Shown here: one piece after another, positions 9,519 to 17,866 of the stretch
Layout of the letters: every line of letters starts with the position of its first letter
Position numbering within the stretch: position 1 is the stretch's first letter
NCBI GenBank assembly: GCA_030680575.1
Contig: JAUXVI010000050.1
Coordinates: 1-39,026, forward strand
Origin: Hylemonella sp.
GTDB taxonomy: Bacteria; Pseudomonadota; Gammaproteobacteria; Burkholderiales; Burkholderiaceae_C
Length of the DNA stretch: 39,026 bases
Reading direction: 5' to 3'
Program-made: the position numbers and the translations under genes
Notes under the pieces: model-generated
Databases searched by the model: none
Told to the model about the DNA's origin: nothing
The model's input: only the letters and a program-made list of their open reading frames with translations

Positions 9519-10517
9519 TCAGGCCGCCTTCGGCACCGCCTCATGGGCCAGCGCCATGACCTCGCGCGCAGGCCGGGTCTTGAGCTTGTGGTCGCTCCAG
9601 ACCTGTCGCCAGCGCCGTGCGCCCGGCAAGCCATGGCGCAGGCCCAGCATGTGGCGGGCGATGGCATACCAGGGCGTGCCATGCTCGGCCGCCTCGCGCT
9701 CCATGTAGTCCACCATCTGCGCTTCCACCGCTTCACGCGTCAGGCCTGACGGCGCGGCACCGTAAAACGCCGCGTCCCATTCGGCCAGCCACCAGGGGTT
9801 GTGATAGGCCTCACGTCCGACCATCACGCCGTCGAGCTGCGCCAGTTGTGCCGTCACCTGCACCCCGGTACTGATGCCGCCGTTGACGACGATGGTCAGT
9901 TGCGGGAACTCGCGCTTGAGCCGGTGCACGAGTTCGTAGCGCAGCGGCGGCACCTCGCGGTTTTCCTTCGGCGACAGCCCCTTGAGCCAGGCATTGCGTG
10001 CATGGACGATGAACACGTCGCAGCCGGCCTCGGCCACCACGCCCACAAAGTCACGCACAAATTCGTAACTCTCAGTCTTGTCGATGCCGATGCGGTGCTT
10101 CACCGTGACCGGCACCGAGACCACATCCACCATGGCCTTGACACAGTCGGCCACCAGCTGTGGCTCGGCCATCAGACAGGCACCGAAGGCACCGCGTTGC
10201 ACGCGCTCGCTCGGGCAGCCGCAGTTCAGGTTGATCTCGTCGTAGCCCCACTGCGCACCGAGTGCGGCACAACGGGCCAAGTCGGCCGGCTCGCTCCCCC
10301 CCAGCTGCAGCGCCACGGGATGTTCTTCAGCATTGAAACGCAGATGGCGCGCCACATCGCCGTGCAGCAGCGCACCGGTGGTAACCATCTCGGTGTAAAG
10401 CAGGCTCTGACGGGTCAGCAGCCGGTGGAAGTAACGGCAGTGGCGGTCGGTCCAGTCCAGCATGGGCGCAACCGACATGCGCCAGAACTCAGGGGCAACA
10501 GGCTTCTTCAAAGGCAT
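9519..10517 (-). CDS. dusA: tRNA-dihydrouridine synthase A
   Basis: This FMN enzyme reduces uridines in the D-loop of tRNA (positions 20 and 20a are the known DusA targets). The 332-residue TIM barrel starts SVAPMLDWTDRHCRYFHRLL and carries the catalytic motif NLNCGCPSERV followed by GAFGACLM; the Cys of GCPS is the proton donor in the family. Further along are VKHRIGID, the flavin-phosphate motif VNGGI, and GREAYHNPW. The A-subfamily reading rests on LYTEMVTTGAL and on the sequence HARNAWLKGLSPKENR. The ATG at 10517 lies 34 bp from the next gene upstream, the GAF-GGDEF gene on the same strand, so the two may be co-transcribed. Confidence 0.95.
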   Translation of the reverse strand: MPLKKPVAPEFWRMSVAPMLDWTDRHCRYFHRLLTRQSLLYTEMVTTGALLHGDVARHLRFNAEEHPVALQLGGSEPADLARCAALGAQWGYDEINLNCGCPSERVQRGAFGACLMAEPQLVADCVKAMVDVVSVPVTVKHRIGIDKTESYEFVRDFVGVVAEAGCDVFIVHARNAWLKGLSPKENREVPPLRYELVHRLKREFPQLTIVVNGGISTGVQVTAQLAQLDGVMVGREAYHNPWWLAEWDAAFYGAAPSGLTREAVEAQMVDYMEREAAEHGTPWYAIARHMLGLRHGLPGARRWRQVWSDHKLKTRPAREVMALAHEAVPKAA

Positions 10518-10550
10518 GGCGCGGATTATCCCAGCCCACCAGCAAGCGAC

Positions 10551-11651
10551 TCAGGCAACACTGTTGTCGCACACCACGCAATTGCGTCCCGTCTCCTTGG
10601 CCTGGTAGAGCACCTTGTCGGCACGCGCCACCAAGCTCAGACAGTCAGCGGCGGTGCTTGCCACCGCCACGCCCAGGCTGACCGTGACCGGCCGGTTAGG
10701 CCAGTCGGCATCCTGCACTTCCTGGCGGATGCGCTCGGCCATGCACAGCGCCTCGGCCATGCTGGTGTCCGGCAGGACGATGGCGAACTCTTCACCGCCG
10801 TAACGGGCCACCCGGTCGTACGCCCGGGCCTGCGATTGCAACACGCGTGCGAGCTGCTGCAAGGCCTCGTCCCCGCTGACATGACCGAATTCGTCATTGA
10901 ACGCCTTGAAGTCGTCAATATCGAGCAGGATCAACGCCAGCGAGGAATGCGTACGCACCATGCGGGACGAATCCTCCTTCAGGATCTGATCAAAGGCCCG
11001 CCGGTTCTTGAGTCCGGTCAGCGAATCGGTCATGGTTTGCTGGGCCAACTCCGAAATCACCTGGTCCAGACGCTTCTGGGTGGCCTCCAGTTGCTGCTGC
11101 CGTTCCTGTTGTGCTTGTGTCAGGGTTTCCAACTCGGCCAAGGCCCGACGCAACTCCAGCAGGCGGACGACTTGCCGCGCCAGCGCCTTGAGGGCCTTGG
11201 CCATCGGCGGCGTCAGGCGGCGCGGCACACGGTCGATGATGCACAAGGTGCCCAGCGCGCTGCCGAACGGCGTGACCAGCGGCGCCCCGGCATAAAAACG
11301 GATGCCCGGTTCGCCCGTCACCAGCGGGTTGTTGGCAAAGCGCGGGTCAAGCTTCGCATCCGGCACTTCCATGATGTCGGACGGATTGAGGATGGCATGG
11401 GCACAGAAGGCCTGTTCGCGGGGCGTTTGCGGCGCATCAAGCCCCACCTTGGCCTTGAACCACTGGCGTTCGCTGTCGATCAGGCTGATCAGGGCGATCG
11501 GCACAGCGCAGATATGCGCGGCCAGCGTGACGATGTCGTCGTAGGATTGCTCGGGCAGGCTGTCAAGAATTCTGAAGGACTCGAGTACCTGCTGACGCGT
11601 CACTTCATCAGCCGGAAGCTGTGCCGGAATACCGCATTGTGAAGTCGCCAT
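10551..11651 (-). CDS. GAF-GGDEF diguanylate cyclase
   Basis: The 366-residue soluble protein has an N-terminal GAF domain (about 35-150: DDIVTLAAHICAVPIALISL and GAPLVTPFGSALGTLCIID), a coiled-coil linker (about 165-205, rich in Leu, Glu and Gln) and a C-terminal GGDEF domain (about 206-360). The active-site motif is GGEEF (285-289) in RYGGEEFAIVLP. An intact inhibitory site RAYD (276-279) lies exactly five residues upstream, so a feedback-inhibited cyclase making c-di-GMP is expected. There is no EAL domain, signal peptide or membrane segment. GAF domains of this type sense small molecules or redox state; the ligand cannot be read from sequence. It sits 34 bp upstream of dusA on the same strand. 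Confidence 0.92.
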   Translation of the reverse strand: MATSQCGIPAQLPADEVTRQQVLESFRILDSLPEQSYDDIVTLAAHICAVPIALISLIDSERQWFKAKVGLDAPQTPREQAFCAHAILNPSDIMEVPDAKLDPRFANNPLVTGEPGIRFYAGAPLVTPFGSALGTLCIIDRVPRRLTPPMAKALKALARQVVRLLELRRALAELETLTQAQQERQQQLEATQKRLDQVISELAQQTMTDSLTGLKNRRAFDQILKEDSSRMVRTHSSLALILLDIDDFKAFNDEFGHVSGDEALQQLARVLQSQARAYDRVARYGGEEFAIVLPDTSMAEALCMAERIRQEVQDADWPNRPVTVSLGVAVASTAADCLSLVARADKVLYQAKETGRNCVVCDNSVA

Positions 11652-11683
11652 AGGAGGCGATGATAGCGCCCGCCCCTATTCCC

Positions 11684-12370
11684 TCAGACGCCGGGGGTCA
11701 CGCACCAGGGCGCCGTGTTGTGCACCAGCCCCATCCACAAGGCCCAGGCCGAACTGGCCGCCAGCGCCAGCCCTGCCAACCGTACGCCCCAATCCCCAGC
11801 CCCGGGCTGGCCGCTCAAGCGCAGCCACAACCAGGGCCCGGCCATCATCGAGACACTGGTGCCGAGGGCAAACAACGCCATCACCGCAGCCCCCTCCAGT
11901 GGATGGCTGGTCATGGCCGCCACCAGCAAGGCTGAGTACAGCAGGCCGCAGGGCAGCAAGGCCCACAACATGCCGATCACCAGCGGTGCGCCATGGCCCC
12001 GGCCGGCCGCCAACGCCCGTGCGCCGGCCCACAACTTGCGCCCAGCACTCTCCAGCCAGATCGGCTGTTGCGCCTTCCACAGCAGCAGCAGCCCCAGCAA
12101 CAGGGCGGCCACGTGGAACAGGCTCCAGACCGGACGCAGGGCGGAGGACTGGATGGTGAGCCAGCCCAGCCCCTGAATGGAGGCGGCGGCCAGACCACCG
12201 AGGATGGCGTAACCGATGATGCGACCCAGCTGGAAAGTCCACATCGCCGCATTCTTGTGAGCGCCGGCGGCCTGGCCGATGCCGGCACAGGCAGCGCCAC
12301 ACATGGCAATACAGTGGGGGCCGCCCACCAGCCCCATGAGCAGGGCCGTGACGGCAAGTGATGTCTGCAT
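11684..12370 (-). CDS. COG2836 / SafE-like membrane protein, cbb3 cluster-associated
   Basis: This 228-residue polytopic membrane protein has about six hydrophobic segments and belongs to the sulfite exporter TauE/SafE-like (COG2836) group. The first segment carries the group's Cys-containing signature GGPHCIAMCG (about 16-25), and a second Cys lies in LLPCGLLYSALL. Members of this group are commonly found beside cco, fnr and hemN genes, as here. A role in copper or thiol handling for oxidase assembly has been suggested from such context; I treat that as inference. It starts at the ATG at 12370, only 32 bp after the hemN stop, so it is probably the second gene of a hemN operon and may share its FNR control. 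The substrate is unknown. Confidence 0.85.
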   Translation of the reverse strand: MQTSLAVTALLMGLVGGPHCIAMCGAACAGIGQAAGAHKNAAMWTFQLGRIIGYAILGGLAAASIQGLGWLTIQSSALRPVWSLFHVAALLLGLLLLWKAQQPIWLESAGRKLWAGARALAAGRGHGAPLVIGMLWALLPCGLLYSALLVAAMTSHPLEGAAVMALFALGTSVSMMAGPWLWLRLSGQPGAGDWGVRLAGLALAASSAWALWMGLVHNTAPWCVTPGV

Positions 12371-12402
12371 GCGCCGAGTCTAGAGTATCTCCAGATGCAT
12401 CC

Positions 12403-13800
12403 TCAGATGATCTTGGAGAAGCGCGCGCGGTTGCGGTCGGCCTGCAAATAGCGATCGAACACCATGGCCAGCGCCCGCACAAAGAACCAGCCGTTGGCCG
12501 TGACCTGGATGCCACTGTCGTCCACGGTCACCAAGCCCTGTTCCACCAGAACCTGTATGGACTCCATCTCGGCAGCAAAGTAGCTGCGGAAATCGATCAG
12601 GTAGGCCAACTCGATGGACTCGAACAGCACCTCACCCTGGCACATCAGGGACATGATGACGGCGCGGCGCACCAGGTCATCACGCGACAAGGCCAGCCCG
12701 CGCACCACGGCGAAGCGCCCATGGTCGATGGCGTCGTAATACTCTTCCAGCGTCTTGGCGTTCTGGCTGTAGGTGGCGCCGATCCGGCCAATGGACGAGA
12801 CGCCCAGGGCAATCAGGTCGCAATCGGGCTGGGTGCTGTAGCCCTGGAAGTTGCGATGCAGGCGCCCCTGCCGCTTGGCGATGGCCAAGGCATCGTTGGG
12901 CAGAGCGAAATGGTCCATGCCGACATAAACGTAGCCGGCCCCCATGAAGGTCGCCAGCGAATTCGACAGCATGGACAGCTTGGCCGCTGCCCCCGGCAAT
13001 TCGGTGGTGGCAATACGACGCTGCGGCTTGAAGCGCTCCGGCAGGTGCGCATAGGCATACAGCGCAATACGGTCCGGCCGCAACTCGGTGACCTGCTTGA
13101 GCGTGCGTGTGAAAGATTCCGGCGTCTGCTGCGGCAGGCCGTAGATCAGATCCACGTTGACCGACTCGAAACCCCGGGCACGCGCCGCTTCGACCAAGGC
13201 AAACACCTGCTCGGCCGGCTGGACGCGGTGCACCGCTTTCTGCACGGCCGGATCGAAATCCTGAACCCCAAAGCTCAGGCGGTTGAAGCCGAGTTCCGCC
13301 AGTGTGTCGAGGCGACTGGCATCAATGGTGCGCGGATCAACTTCAATCGAGTACTCGCCGCCGGGCGTCAAGGTGAAGCTGCGCCGCAACATGGCCATGA
13401 GTTCACGCAACTCGGCATCGCTGAGGAAGGTGGGCGTGCCGCCGCCCAGGTGCAGTTGCGACACCGTCTGCCCGACGCCCAGCTGGGCGGTGTGCAGATC
13501 CACCTCGCGACTCAGGTAGCGCAGATACTCGGCCGCGCGGTCATGGTGCTTGGTGATGATCTTGTTGCAGGCGCAGTAGTAGCACAGGGATTCGCAGAAC
13601 GGAATGTGCACATACAGCGACAGCGGCAGCACCAAGGCAGCCGCACCCGAACGACGCTGCTGCAGGGCTTGCTCGTAATCGCTCGCCGTGAAGGCCTCGA
13701 CAAAGCGGTCTGCGGTCGGATAGGAGGTATAGCGTGGCCCCGCCACGTCATAACGACGCAGCAACTCGGGAGAAACGGGTTCAACGGTTTCGGCATTCAT
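12403..13800 (-). CDS. hemN: Oxygen-independent coproporphyrinogen III oxidase (radical SAM)
   Basis: HemN decarboxylates coproporphyrinogen III to protoporphyrinogen IX without oxygen, supplying haem when the cbb3 oxidase is needed. The radical-SAM cluster motif CESLCYYCAC gives C69, C73 and C76 (CX3CX2C), preceded by YVHIPF. The glycine-rich SAM motif LHLGGGTPTFLS and the strand SIEVDPRTID follow. At 465 residues it has the usual HemN length. I chose the ATG at 13800 because GAGG precedes it with eight-base spacing; the longer frame to 13863 would start inside the FNR box. It is divergent from fnr, with a perfect FNR box between them. Confidence 0.96.
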   Translation of the reverse strand: MNAETVEPVSPELLRRYDVAGPRYTSYPTADRFVEAFTASDYEQALQQRRSGAAALVLPLSLYVHIPFCESLCYYCACNKIITKHHDRAAEYLRYLSREVDLHTAQLGVGQTVSQLHLGGGTPTFLSDAELRELMAMLRRSFTLTPGGEYSIEVDPRTIDASRLDTLAELGFNRLSFGVQDFDPAVQKAVHRVQPAEQVFALVEAARARGFESVNVDLIYGLPQQTPESFTRTLKQVTELRPDRIALYAYAHLPERFKPQRRIATTELPGAAAKLSMLSNSLATFMGAGYVYVGMDHFALPNDALAIAKRQGRLHRNFQGYSTQPDCDLIALGVSSIGRIGATYSQNAKTLEEYYDAIDHGRFAVVRGLALSRDDLVRRAVIMSLMCQGEVLFESIELAYLIDFRSYFAAEMESIQVLVEQGLVTVDDSGIQVTANGWFFVRALAMVFDRYLQADRNRARFSKII

Positions 13801-13849
13801 GGGGGATCCTCGACTGATGCCAATGTGCCCGGAAAGTACAAATCCCATC

Positions 13850-13863
13850 TTGATATGCATCAA
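13850..13863. promoter_or_regulatory. Perfect FNR/ANR box shared by hemN and fnr
   Basis: TTGATATGCATCAA matches the FNR consensus TTGATNNNNATCAA in all ten fixed positions. Its centre is 56 bp from each start codon of the divergent pair. On the hemN side, a start site about 41.5 bp from the centre would fall near 13815, with a weak -10 (CACATT). On the fnr side, TAAGGT at 13871-13876 would place the box between -10 and -35, which suggests repression. The site is certain as a match; its effect is inference. Confidence 0.92.
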
Positions 13864-13912
13864 ATACTGGTAAGGTATGGGAATGAGTCAGGGGAAACCA
13901 GGAGATGCTGCG

Positions 13913-14656
13913 ATGGCTGATGTCAAAATACAGGCTATGAACCCGCAAACGATCAAAGTTGCCTGCTCGAACTGCAACCTGCGCGAACTGTGCATGCCCA
14001 TGGGGCTGAGCCCCGAAGAGATTGACCGCCTGGACAACGTGGTCGCGAACCGCCGGAAAATCAAGCGCGGCACTTCACTGTTCCGCAATGGCGAGAAGTT
14101 CAGTTCGCTCTACGCCATCCGTACCGGCTTCTTCAAGACCTGCGTCGCCTCCGAGGATGGGCGCGACCAGGTGACCGGCTTTCAGATGGCAGGCGAGATC
14201 ATCGGCCTGGATGGCATCGTGAATGATCACCATACCTGCGATGCGGTGGCGCTGGAAGACGCCGAAGTCTGCGTCATGCCTTTCGATCGGATTGAGGACC
14301 TGTCGCGCGAGATCAATGGGCTGCAGCGCCACGTCCACAAGATCATGAGCCGCGAGATCGTGCGCGAGCACGGTGTCATGCTGCTGCTGGGGAGCATGCG
14401 TGCCGAGGAGCGTCTGGCCGCCTTCCTGCTGAATCTGGTGCAGCGTCTGCATGCACGCGGCTTCTCGCAGTCCGAACTGGTTCTGCGCATGACGCGCGAG
14501 GAGATCGGCAGCTACCTGGGTCTCAAGCTGGAGACCGTGAGCCGGACCTTCTCAAAGTTTGTGGAAGATGGCATCGTCGAAGTCAAGCAGCGTCACGTGC
14601 GCATTCTTGACACCGATGCCCTGTCCCAGATCGTCAACCACCAAGAATGCCACTGA
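13913..14656 (+). CDS. fnr: FNR/ANR-type oxygen-sensing transcription regulator
   Basis: This CRP/FNR-superfamily regulator holds an oxygen-labile 4Fe-4S cluster. Its four cluster cysteines are visible: the N-terminal set CSNCNLRELC (three Cys, spacing CX2CX5C) and the downstream Cys in EVCVMPF, equivalent to Cys122 of E. coli FNR. A cyclic-nucleotide-like beta roll (RGTSLFRNGEKFSSLYAIRT) is followed by a dimer helix and a C-terminal helix-turn-helix (EEIGSYLGLKLETVSRTFSKF). The recognition residues E..SR match FNR, so TTGAT half-sites are expected targets. I chose the ATG at 13913 because AGGAG lies eight bases upstream; the frame also has an ATG at 13877, which would add 12 residues. The FNR box upstream suggests autoregulation. 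Confidence 0.95.
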   Translation: MADVKIQAMNPQTIKVACSNCNLRELCMPMGLSPEEIDRLDNVVANRRKIKRGTSLFRNGEKFSSLYAIRTGFFKTCVASEDGRDQVTGFQMAGEIIGLDGIVNDHHTCDAVALEDAEVCVMPFDRIEDLSREINGLQRHVHKIMSREIVREHGVMLLLGSMRAEERLAAFLLNLVQRLHARGFSQSELVLRMTREEIGSYLGLKLETVSRTFSKFVEDGIVEVKQRHVRILDTDALSQIVNHQECH

Positions 14657-14670
14657 GGTCGCAACGACCT
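14656..14670. terminator. Short hairpin between convergent fnr and the 98-residue membrane gene
   Basis: AGGTCG and CGACCT form a perfect 6-bp stem with a CAA loop in the 17-bp gap between the convergent stop codons. No T-run follows on either strand, so it is at best a weak terminator. Confidence 0.3.
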
Positions 14671-14673
14671 GAG

Positions 14674-14970
14674 TTAGCAGCAGGTCGTCTCCTGCTTGGG
14701 GCAGCCCTCCGGGCGCTCCGTGCCAGGCAAGGGGCATTGATTGACCTCGAAGGGTGACATCGCCAGCAGCGCGGTGAGTCCGCTGGAGAGCATGGTCATC
14801 ACCCAGAACACAAAAAACGCCAGCGTGTAGACGCCTTGGCGTGACAAGGTCACCGGCTGACCGAACCAGTGCAGGTCCTGCGGGTCGACCATGGCAAACA
14901 CCAGCATCTCGAGCACACCTGCCACCAGAAAGGCGGGCCAGGCTATCCACATCATTTTTTGCATGTTCAT
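14674..14970 (-). CDS. Small two-TM membrane protein with Cys-rich tail, cbb3 cluster
   Basis: I do not recognise a named family, though similar short proteins occur beside cco genes in related bacteria. The 98 residues contain two hydrophobic helices (about 7-27 and 47-70) joined by a short loop with DPQDLHWFGQP. A hydrophilic tail follows with four cysteines (C79, C90, C97, C98), the last two at the very C-terminus, plus two CP pairs. The start ATG at 14970 has AGGAG six bases upstream. It is the last gene of the ccoNOQPGH run, 27 bp after fixH, and converges on fnr. The cysteines suggest metal (copper) or thiol handling in oxidase assembly, but this is inference from position and composition only. 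Confidence 0.8.
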   Translation of the reverse strand: MNMQKMMWIAWPAFLVAGVLEMLVFAMVDPQDLHWFGQPVTLSRQGVYTLAFFVFWVMTMLSSGLTALLAMSPFEVNQCPLPGTERPEGCPKQETTCC

Positions 14971-14997
14971 GCTTGTCTCCTGATCGCCTGAGTGTAA

Positions 14998-15279
14998 TCA
15001 GGGCTTGGGCGACGGCTTGGCAGCGGGCGCCACGCCCGTGGCGGCATGGTTGCGCGCCTGAATCGCCGGGGCCAAGCTGTTAGGGTCGGCCTCCAGGGTC
15101 TTGTTGATCTCGATTCCCTGACGGTAGTAATCCTCGCTCACCACCGGATCGGGGGTGCGAATGGCCAAGTACAGGGTGACGAAACCAGCCACCACCACCA
15201 CCGCAGGGCCAGCCAGCACCATCCAGACGTGACCGAACTTCCACCACGGCTGGGCCACCAAATGGGCACTTTTGCTCAT
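14998..15279 (-). CDS. ccoH: FixH/CcoH-like cbb3 oxidase assembly protein, short form
   Basis: FixH/CcoH proteins are single-pass membrane subunits that help assemble and stabilise the cbb3 oxidase. This 93-residue version has a short cytoplasmic start with PWWKFGHVWMVLAGP, one transmembrane helix (about 18-40), then the family pattern VSEDYYRQGIEINKTLEAD. It ends in an Ala/Pro/Lys-rich tail. It is shorter than typical FixH proteins (about 150 residues) and lacks most of the periplasmic domain. The ATG at 15279 has AAGGAG five bases upstream. It lies 9 bp after the ccoG stop codon, which indicates the same operon. Confidence 0.85.
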   Translation of the reverse strand: MSKSAHLVAQPWWKFGHVWMVLAGPAVVVVAGFVTLYLAIRTPDPVVSEDYYRQGIEINKTLEADPNSLAPAIQARNHAATGVAPAAKPSPKP

Positions 15280-15288
15280 ACGTACTCC

Positions 15289-16749
15289 TTAACGCGGCAC
15301 CAGAAACACGGATTTTTCGCTCACATGCGCGGGTGCATCCTGCGCTGCGATCTCGAAATGAATGGGATGCGACCCGGGGGCCGCCGCCTCATAGGGCAAC
15401 TGGGCACGAATCACGGCCCAGCGCGCCTCGGTGGGCCCCACCGCGATCAATGAATCCTGGTCGACCGCCAGTTGCAGACCGGGCAGGCCCGCGACCGTGA
15501 TCTTGTAATGCTGCACCGCCTCGGTCGCGTTCATGACCTGCAGGCGATACACGTTCTCGATCATGCCGCCGGAGACGATGCGTGCCATCACCCCGCGGTC
15601 GCGCACCACATCCACCTTCAGCGGCGTGCGCGTTGCCAGACTGACCAGCATCGCCAAGCTGATGGCCAGAAGAATGCTGGTGTAAATCAGCACACGGGGC
15701 CGCAGCACATGGCGCAGGGTCTGGGAACGTGTCCAGCCCAGCTGAACCGAGTTCTGCGTCGTGTATTTGATGAGACCACGCGGGTAGTTCAGCTTGTCCA
15801 TGACATCGTCACAGACATCAATGCAAGCTGCGCAGCTGATGCATTCGTATTGGAGTCCCTTGCGGATATCGATGCCGGTGGGACACACCTGGACACACAG
15901 GGTGCAATCGACGCAGGACCCCAGCCCCAAGGCCTGGGGGTCGGCCTTGCGCGAGCGGGCACCACGCGGCTCGCCACGTTTCTCGTCGTAAGAAACGATC
16001 AGCGTGTCCTTGTCAAACATGGCGCTCTGGAAACGAGCGTAGGGGCACATGTACTTGCAAACCTGCTCGCGCATGTAGCCGGCAAAGCCATACGTGGCAA
16101 AGCCATAGAAAAAGACCCAGAAAATTTCCCACGGCCCCAGCGTGGCATGCAGGAAAGATTGCCCCAGCTCATGAATGGGCGAGAAATAACCGACGAACGT
16201 GAAGCCGGTCCAGAGCGCAACCGAAATCCAGGCGATTTGCTTGGCGCTCTTGATGGAGAACTTCTTGATGGACATCGGCGCGTTGTCGAGCCGCATCCGT
16301 GCGCTGCGGTCGCCCTCGATCTTGCGCTCGATCCAGAGGAAGATCTCGGTGTAAACCGTCTGCGGGCAGGCGTAGCCGCACCATTGGCGGCCCGCTACTG
16401 CCGTAAAAAGAAAAAGCGAAAGCGCAGAAATGACCAGCAGGCCAGTCAGATAGATAAAGTCCTGCGGGTACAGGACCAGACCGAAGATGTAGAACCTCCG
16501 CGCTTCGAGGTCGAACAGCACCGCCTGGCGCTGCCCCCACTCCAACCACGGCAAGCCGTAGTACACCAGTTGCGTCAGGAACACCATCCCCCAGCGCCAG
16601 CGTGCGAACAGGCCGGAAACACTGCGGGGATAGACTTTCTTGTGCGCCTGGTACAAAGAAACCATCTCCGCATCGTCCGCATCGGATGGCGTCACCTCTT
16701 GCGGAACGATGGGAATGATTTTTTTGTCTGCGCTATCGGGATGGTTCAA
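15289..16749 (-). CDS. ccoG: Cytochrome c oxidase accessory protein CcoG (FixG/RdxA)
   Basis: CcoG is a membrane-bound polyferredoxin-like protein needed for cbb3 oxidase biogenesis, thought to act in copper reduction. The 486 residues contain several transmembrane helices, a Cys-bearing segment GRQWCGYACPQTVYTE and a second, EQVCKYMCPYARFQ. Two 4Fe-4S ferredoxin motifs follow (CVDCTLCVQVCPTG and CISCAACIDVCDD), then a C-terminal periplasmic Ig-like domain. The start is TTG at 16749, with GGAG five to six bases upstream; the first internal ATG would remove 28 residues from a variable N-terminus. It lies 24 bp after ccoP in the same direction. Confidence 0.94.
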   Translation of the reverse strand: MNHPDSADKKIIPIVPQEVTPSDADDAEMVSLYQAHKKVYPRSVSGLFARWRWGMVFLTQLVYYGLPWLEWGQRQAVLFDLEARRFYIFGLVLYPQDFIYLTGLLVISALSLFLFTAVAGRQWCGYACPQTVYTEIFLWIERKIEGDRSARMRLDNAPMSIKKFSIKSAKQIAWISVALWTGFTFVGYFSPIHELGQSFLHATLGPWEIFWVFFYGFATYGFAGYMREQVCKYMCPYARFQSAMFDKDTLIVSYDEKRGEPRGARSRKADPQALGLGSCVDCTLCVQVCPTGIDIRKGLQYECISCAACIDVCDDVMDKLNYPRGLIKYTTQNSVQLGWTRSQTLRHVLRPRVLIYTSILLAISLAMLVSLATRTPLKVDVVRDRGVMARIVSGGMIENVYRLQVMNATEAVQHYKITVAGLPGLQLAVDQDSLIAVGPTEARWAVIRAQLPYEAAAPGSHPIHFEIAAQDAPAHVSEKSVFLVPR

Positions 16750-16773
16750 GACAACTCCGGTCGAATGTCGCGC

Positions 16774-17691
16774 TTATTTGGCCGCCACCTTGGCACCGTT
16801 GGACAGGCTCCAGACATACGATGCCAGCACCTGAATCTGGCTTTCACTCAGCTTGCCTTCCTGGGCCGGCATCTGGTTGACTTTGCCATTGTTGATCATG
16901 GCCACGATGGCATTCTCGCCATAACCATGCAGCCAGATGTCATCGGTCAGGTTGGGAGCACCCAGCGCCTGATTGCCCTTGCCATCCATGCCGTGACAGG
17001 CCGCGCAGGCACCAAACTTGGCCTTGCCCAGCGACGCGCGCAGGGAGTCATGCGGGCTGCCTGACAGGCTCAGAACGTAGTGCGCCACATTCTTCACGTC
17101 ATCCGGCGTGCCCACGGCAGCCGCCATGGGCGGCATGTTGCCGATACGGCCCTTGGTCAGGGTTTCCTTGATCGTGTCCGGCGTGCCGCCATACAGCCAG
17201 TCGCCATCGGTCAGGTTCGGGAAACCCTTGCTGCCGCGTGCATCGGAGCCGTGGCACTGAGCGCAGTTGTTCATGAACACGCGCTCGCCAATGCCCATGG
17301 CCTGGGGGTCCTTGGACATGTCTTCCGGCGACATGCCGGCAAACTTGGCATACAACGGTGCCACTTCCTTGGCACCCTTGCTCATTTCAGCCTCGTACTG
17401 GCCCTGTTGAGTCCAGCCCAACTTGCCAGCGCTCTTGCCAAGGCCTGGATACATGGCGAGGTAAATTGCACTGAAGACAATCGTGATGATGAACAGCCAG
17501 ACCCACCAGCGCGGCAGGGGATTGTTCATCTCGCGCAGATCACCGTCCCAGACGTGGCCGGTGGTGTTGTCGTTCGAGGTCATGGCCTTGGCCTTGCCGC
17601 TGAACCACAGCAGCAACAGGCAGGCAGCAATGCCCACGACGGTGATAACGGTAACGTAGACCGACCAGAAGTTGCTTGTAAAGTCGCTCAT
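16774..17691 (-). CDS. ccoP: cbb3-type cytochrome c oxidase subunit III, dihaem CcoP
   Basis: CcoP passes electrons from soluble cytochrome c towards CcoO and CcoN. The 305 residues start with two transmembrane helices (about 10-30 and 62-82), the segment between them ending NNPLPRWW, which is typical of CcoP. Two class I cytochrome c domains follow, with haem sites CAQCH (143-147) and CAACH (229-233). Distal Met ligands are likely in NMPPMAA and NQMPAQ. The ATG at 17691 has an AAGGAAG ribosome site. The ccoQ stop codon is 21 bp upstream. Confidence 0.97.
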   Translation of the reverse strand: MSDFTSNFWSVYVTVITVVGIAACLLLLWFSGKAKAMTSNDNTTGHVWDGDLREMNNPLPRWWVWLFIITIVFSAIYLAMYPGLGKSAGKLGWTQQGQYEAEMSKGAKEVAPLYAKFAGMSPEDMSKDPQAMGIGERVFMNNCAQCHGSDARGSKGFPNLTDGDWLYGGTPDTIKETLTKGRIGNMPPMAAAVGTPDDVKNVAHYVLSLSGSPHDSLRASLGKAKFGACAACHGMDGKGNQALGAPNLTDDIWLHGYGENAIVAMINNGKVNQMPAQEGKLSESQIQVLASYVWSLSNGAKVAAK

Positions 17692-17712
17692 TTTTCTTCC
17701 TTTGACGGCTCG

Positions 17713-17850
17713 TTATTCCTGTTCGAAAGGCAGCATGGCTGCCTGCTCGAAATCGGCGGCATTACGCCTGGACCACGCCCACAGCACGATGCCGATGAAC
17801 GTGATGAAGCTGGCCACGGTGGCGATGGACCGAAGGGTATTGACATCCAT
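17713..17850 (-). CDS. ccoQ: cbb3-type cytochrome oxidase small subunit CcoQ
   Basis: This 45-residue protein is read between ccoO and ccoP. It has one transmembrane helix (about 9-26, ATVASFITFIGIVLWAWS), then RRNAADFEQAAMLPFEQE. This matches the CcoQ/FixQ pattern of one helix followed by an acidic tail with F.EAA-like spacing. CcoQ stabilises the oxidase, especially under oxygen. The start ATG at 17850 follows the ccoO stop by 16 bp. Its length and place in the operon make the call firm despite its small size. Confidence 0.92.
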   Translation of the reverse strand: MDVNTLRSIATVASFITFIGIVLWAWSRRNAADFEQAAMLPFEQE

Positions 17851-17866
17851 GATGTGATCTCCCGTC

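Noticed and set aside
12358..13920. Long plus-strand open frame of 520 codons opposite hemN
   Set aside because: It is antisense to a firmly identified gene. High GC and codon bias leave long open shadows; the translation is His/Gln/Arg/Gly-rich with no family motif.
15472..17064. 530-codon plus-strand frame opposite ccoG and ccoP
   Set aside because: It is a shadow of real cco genes with atypical composition and no start signal.
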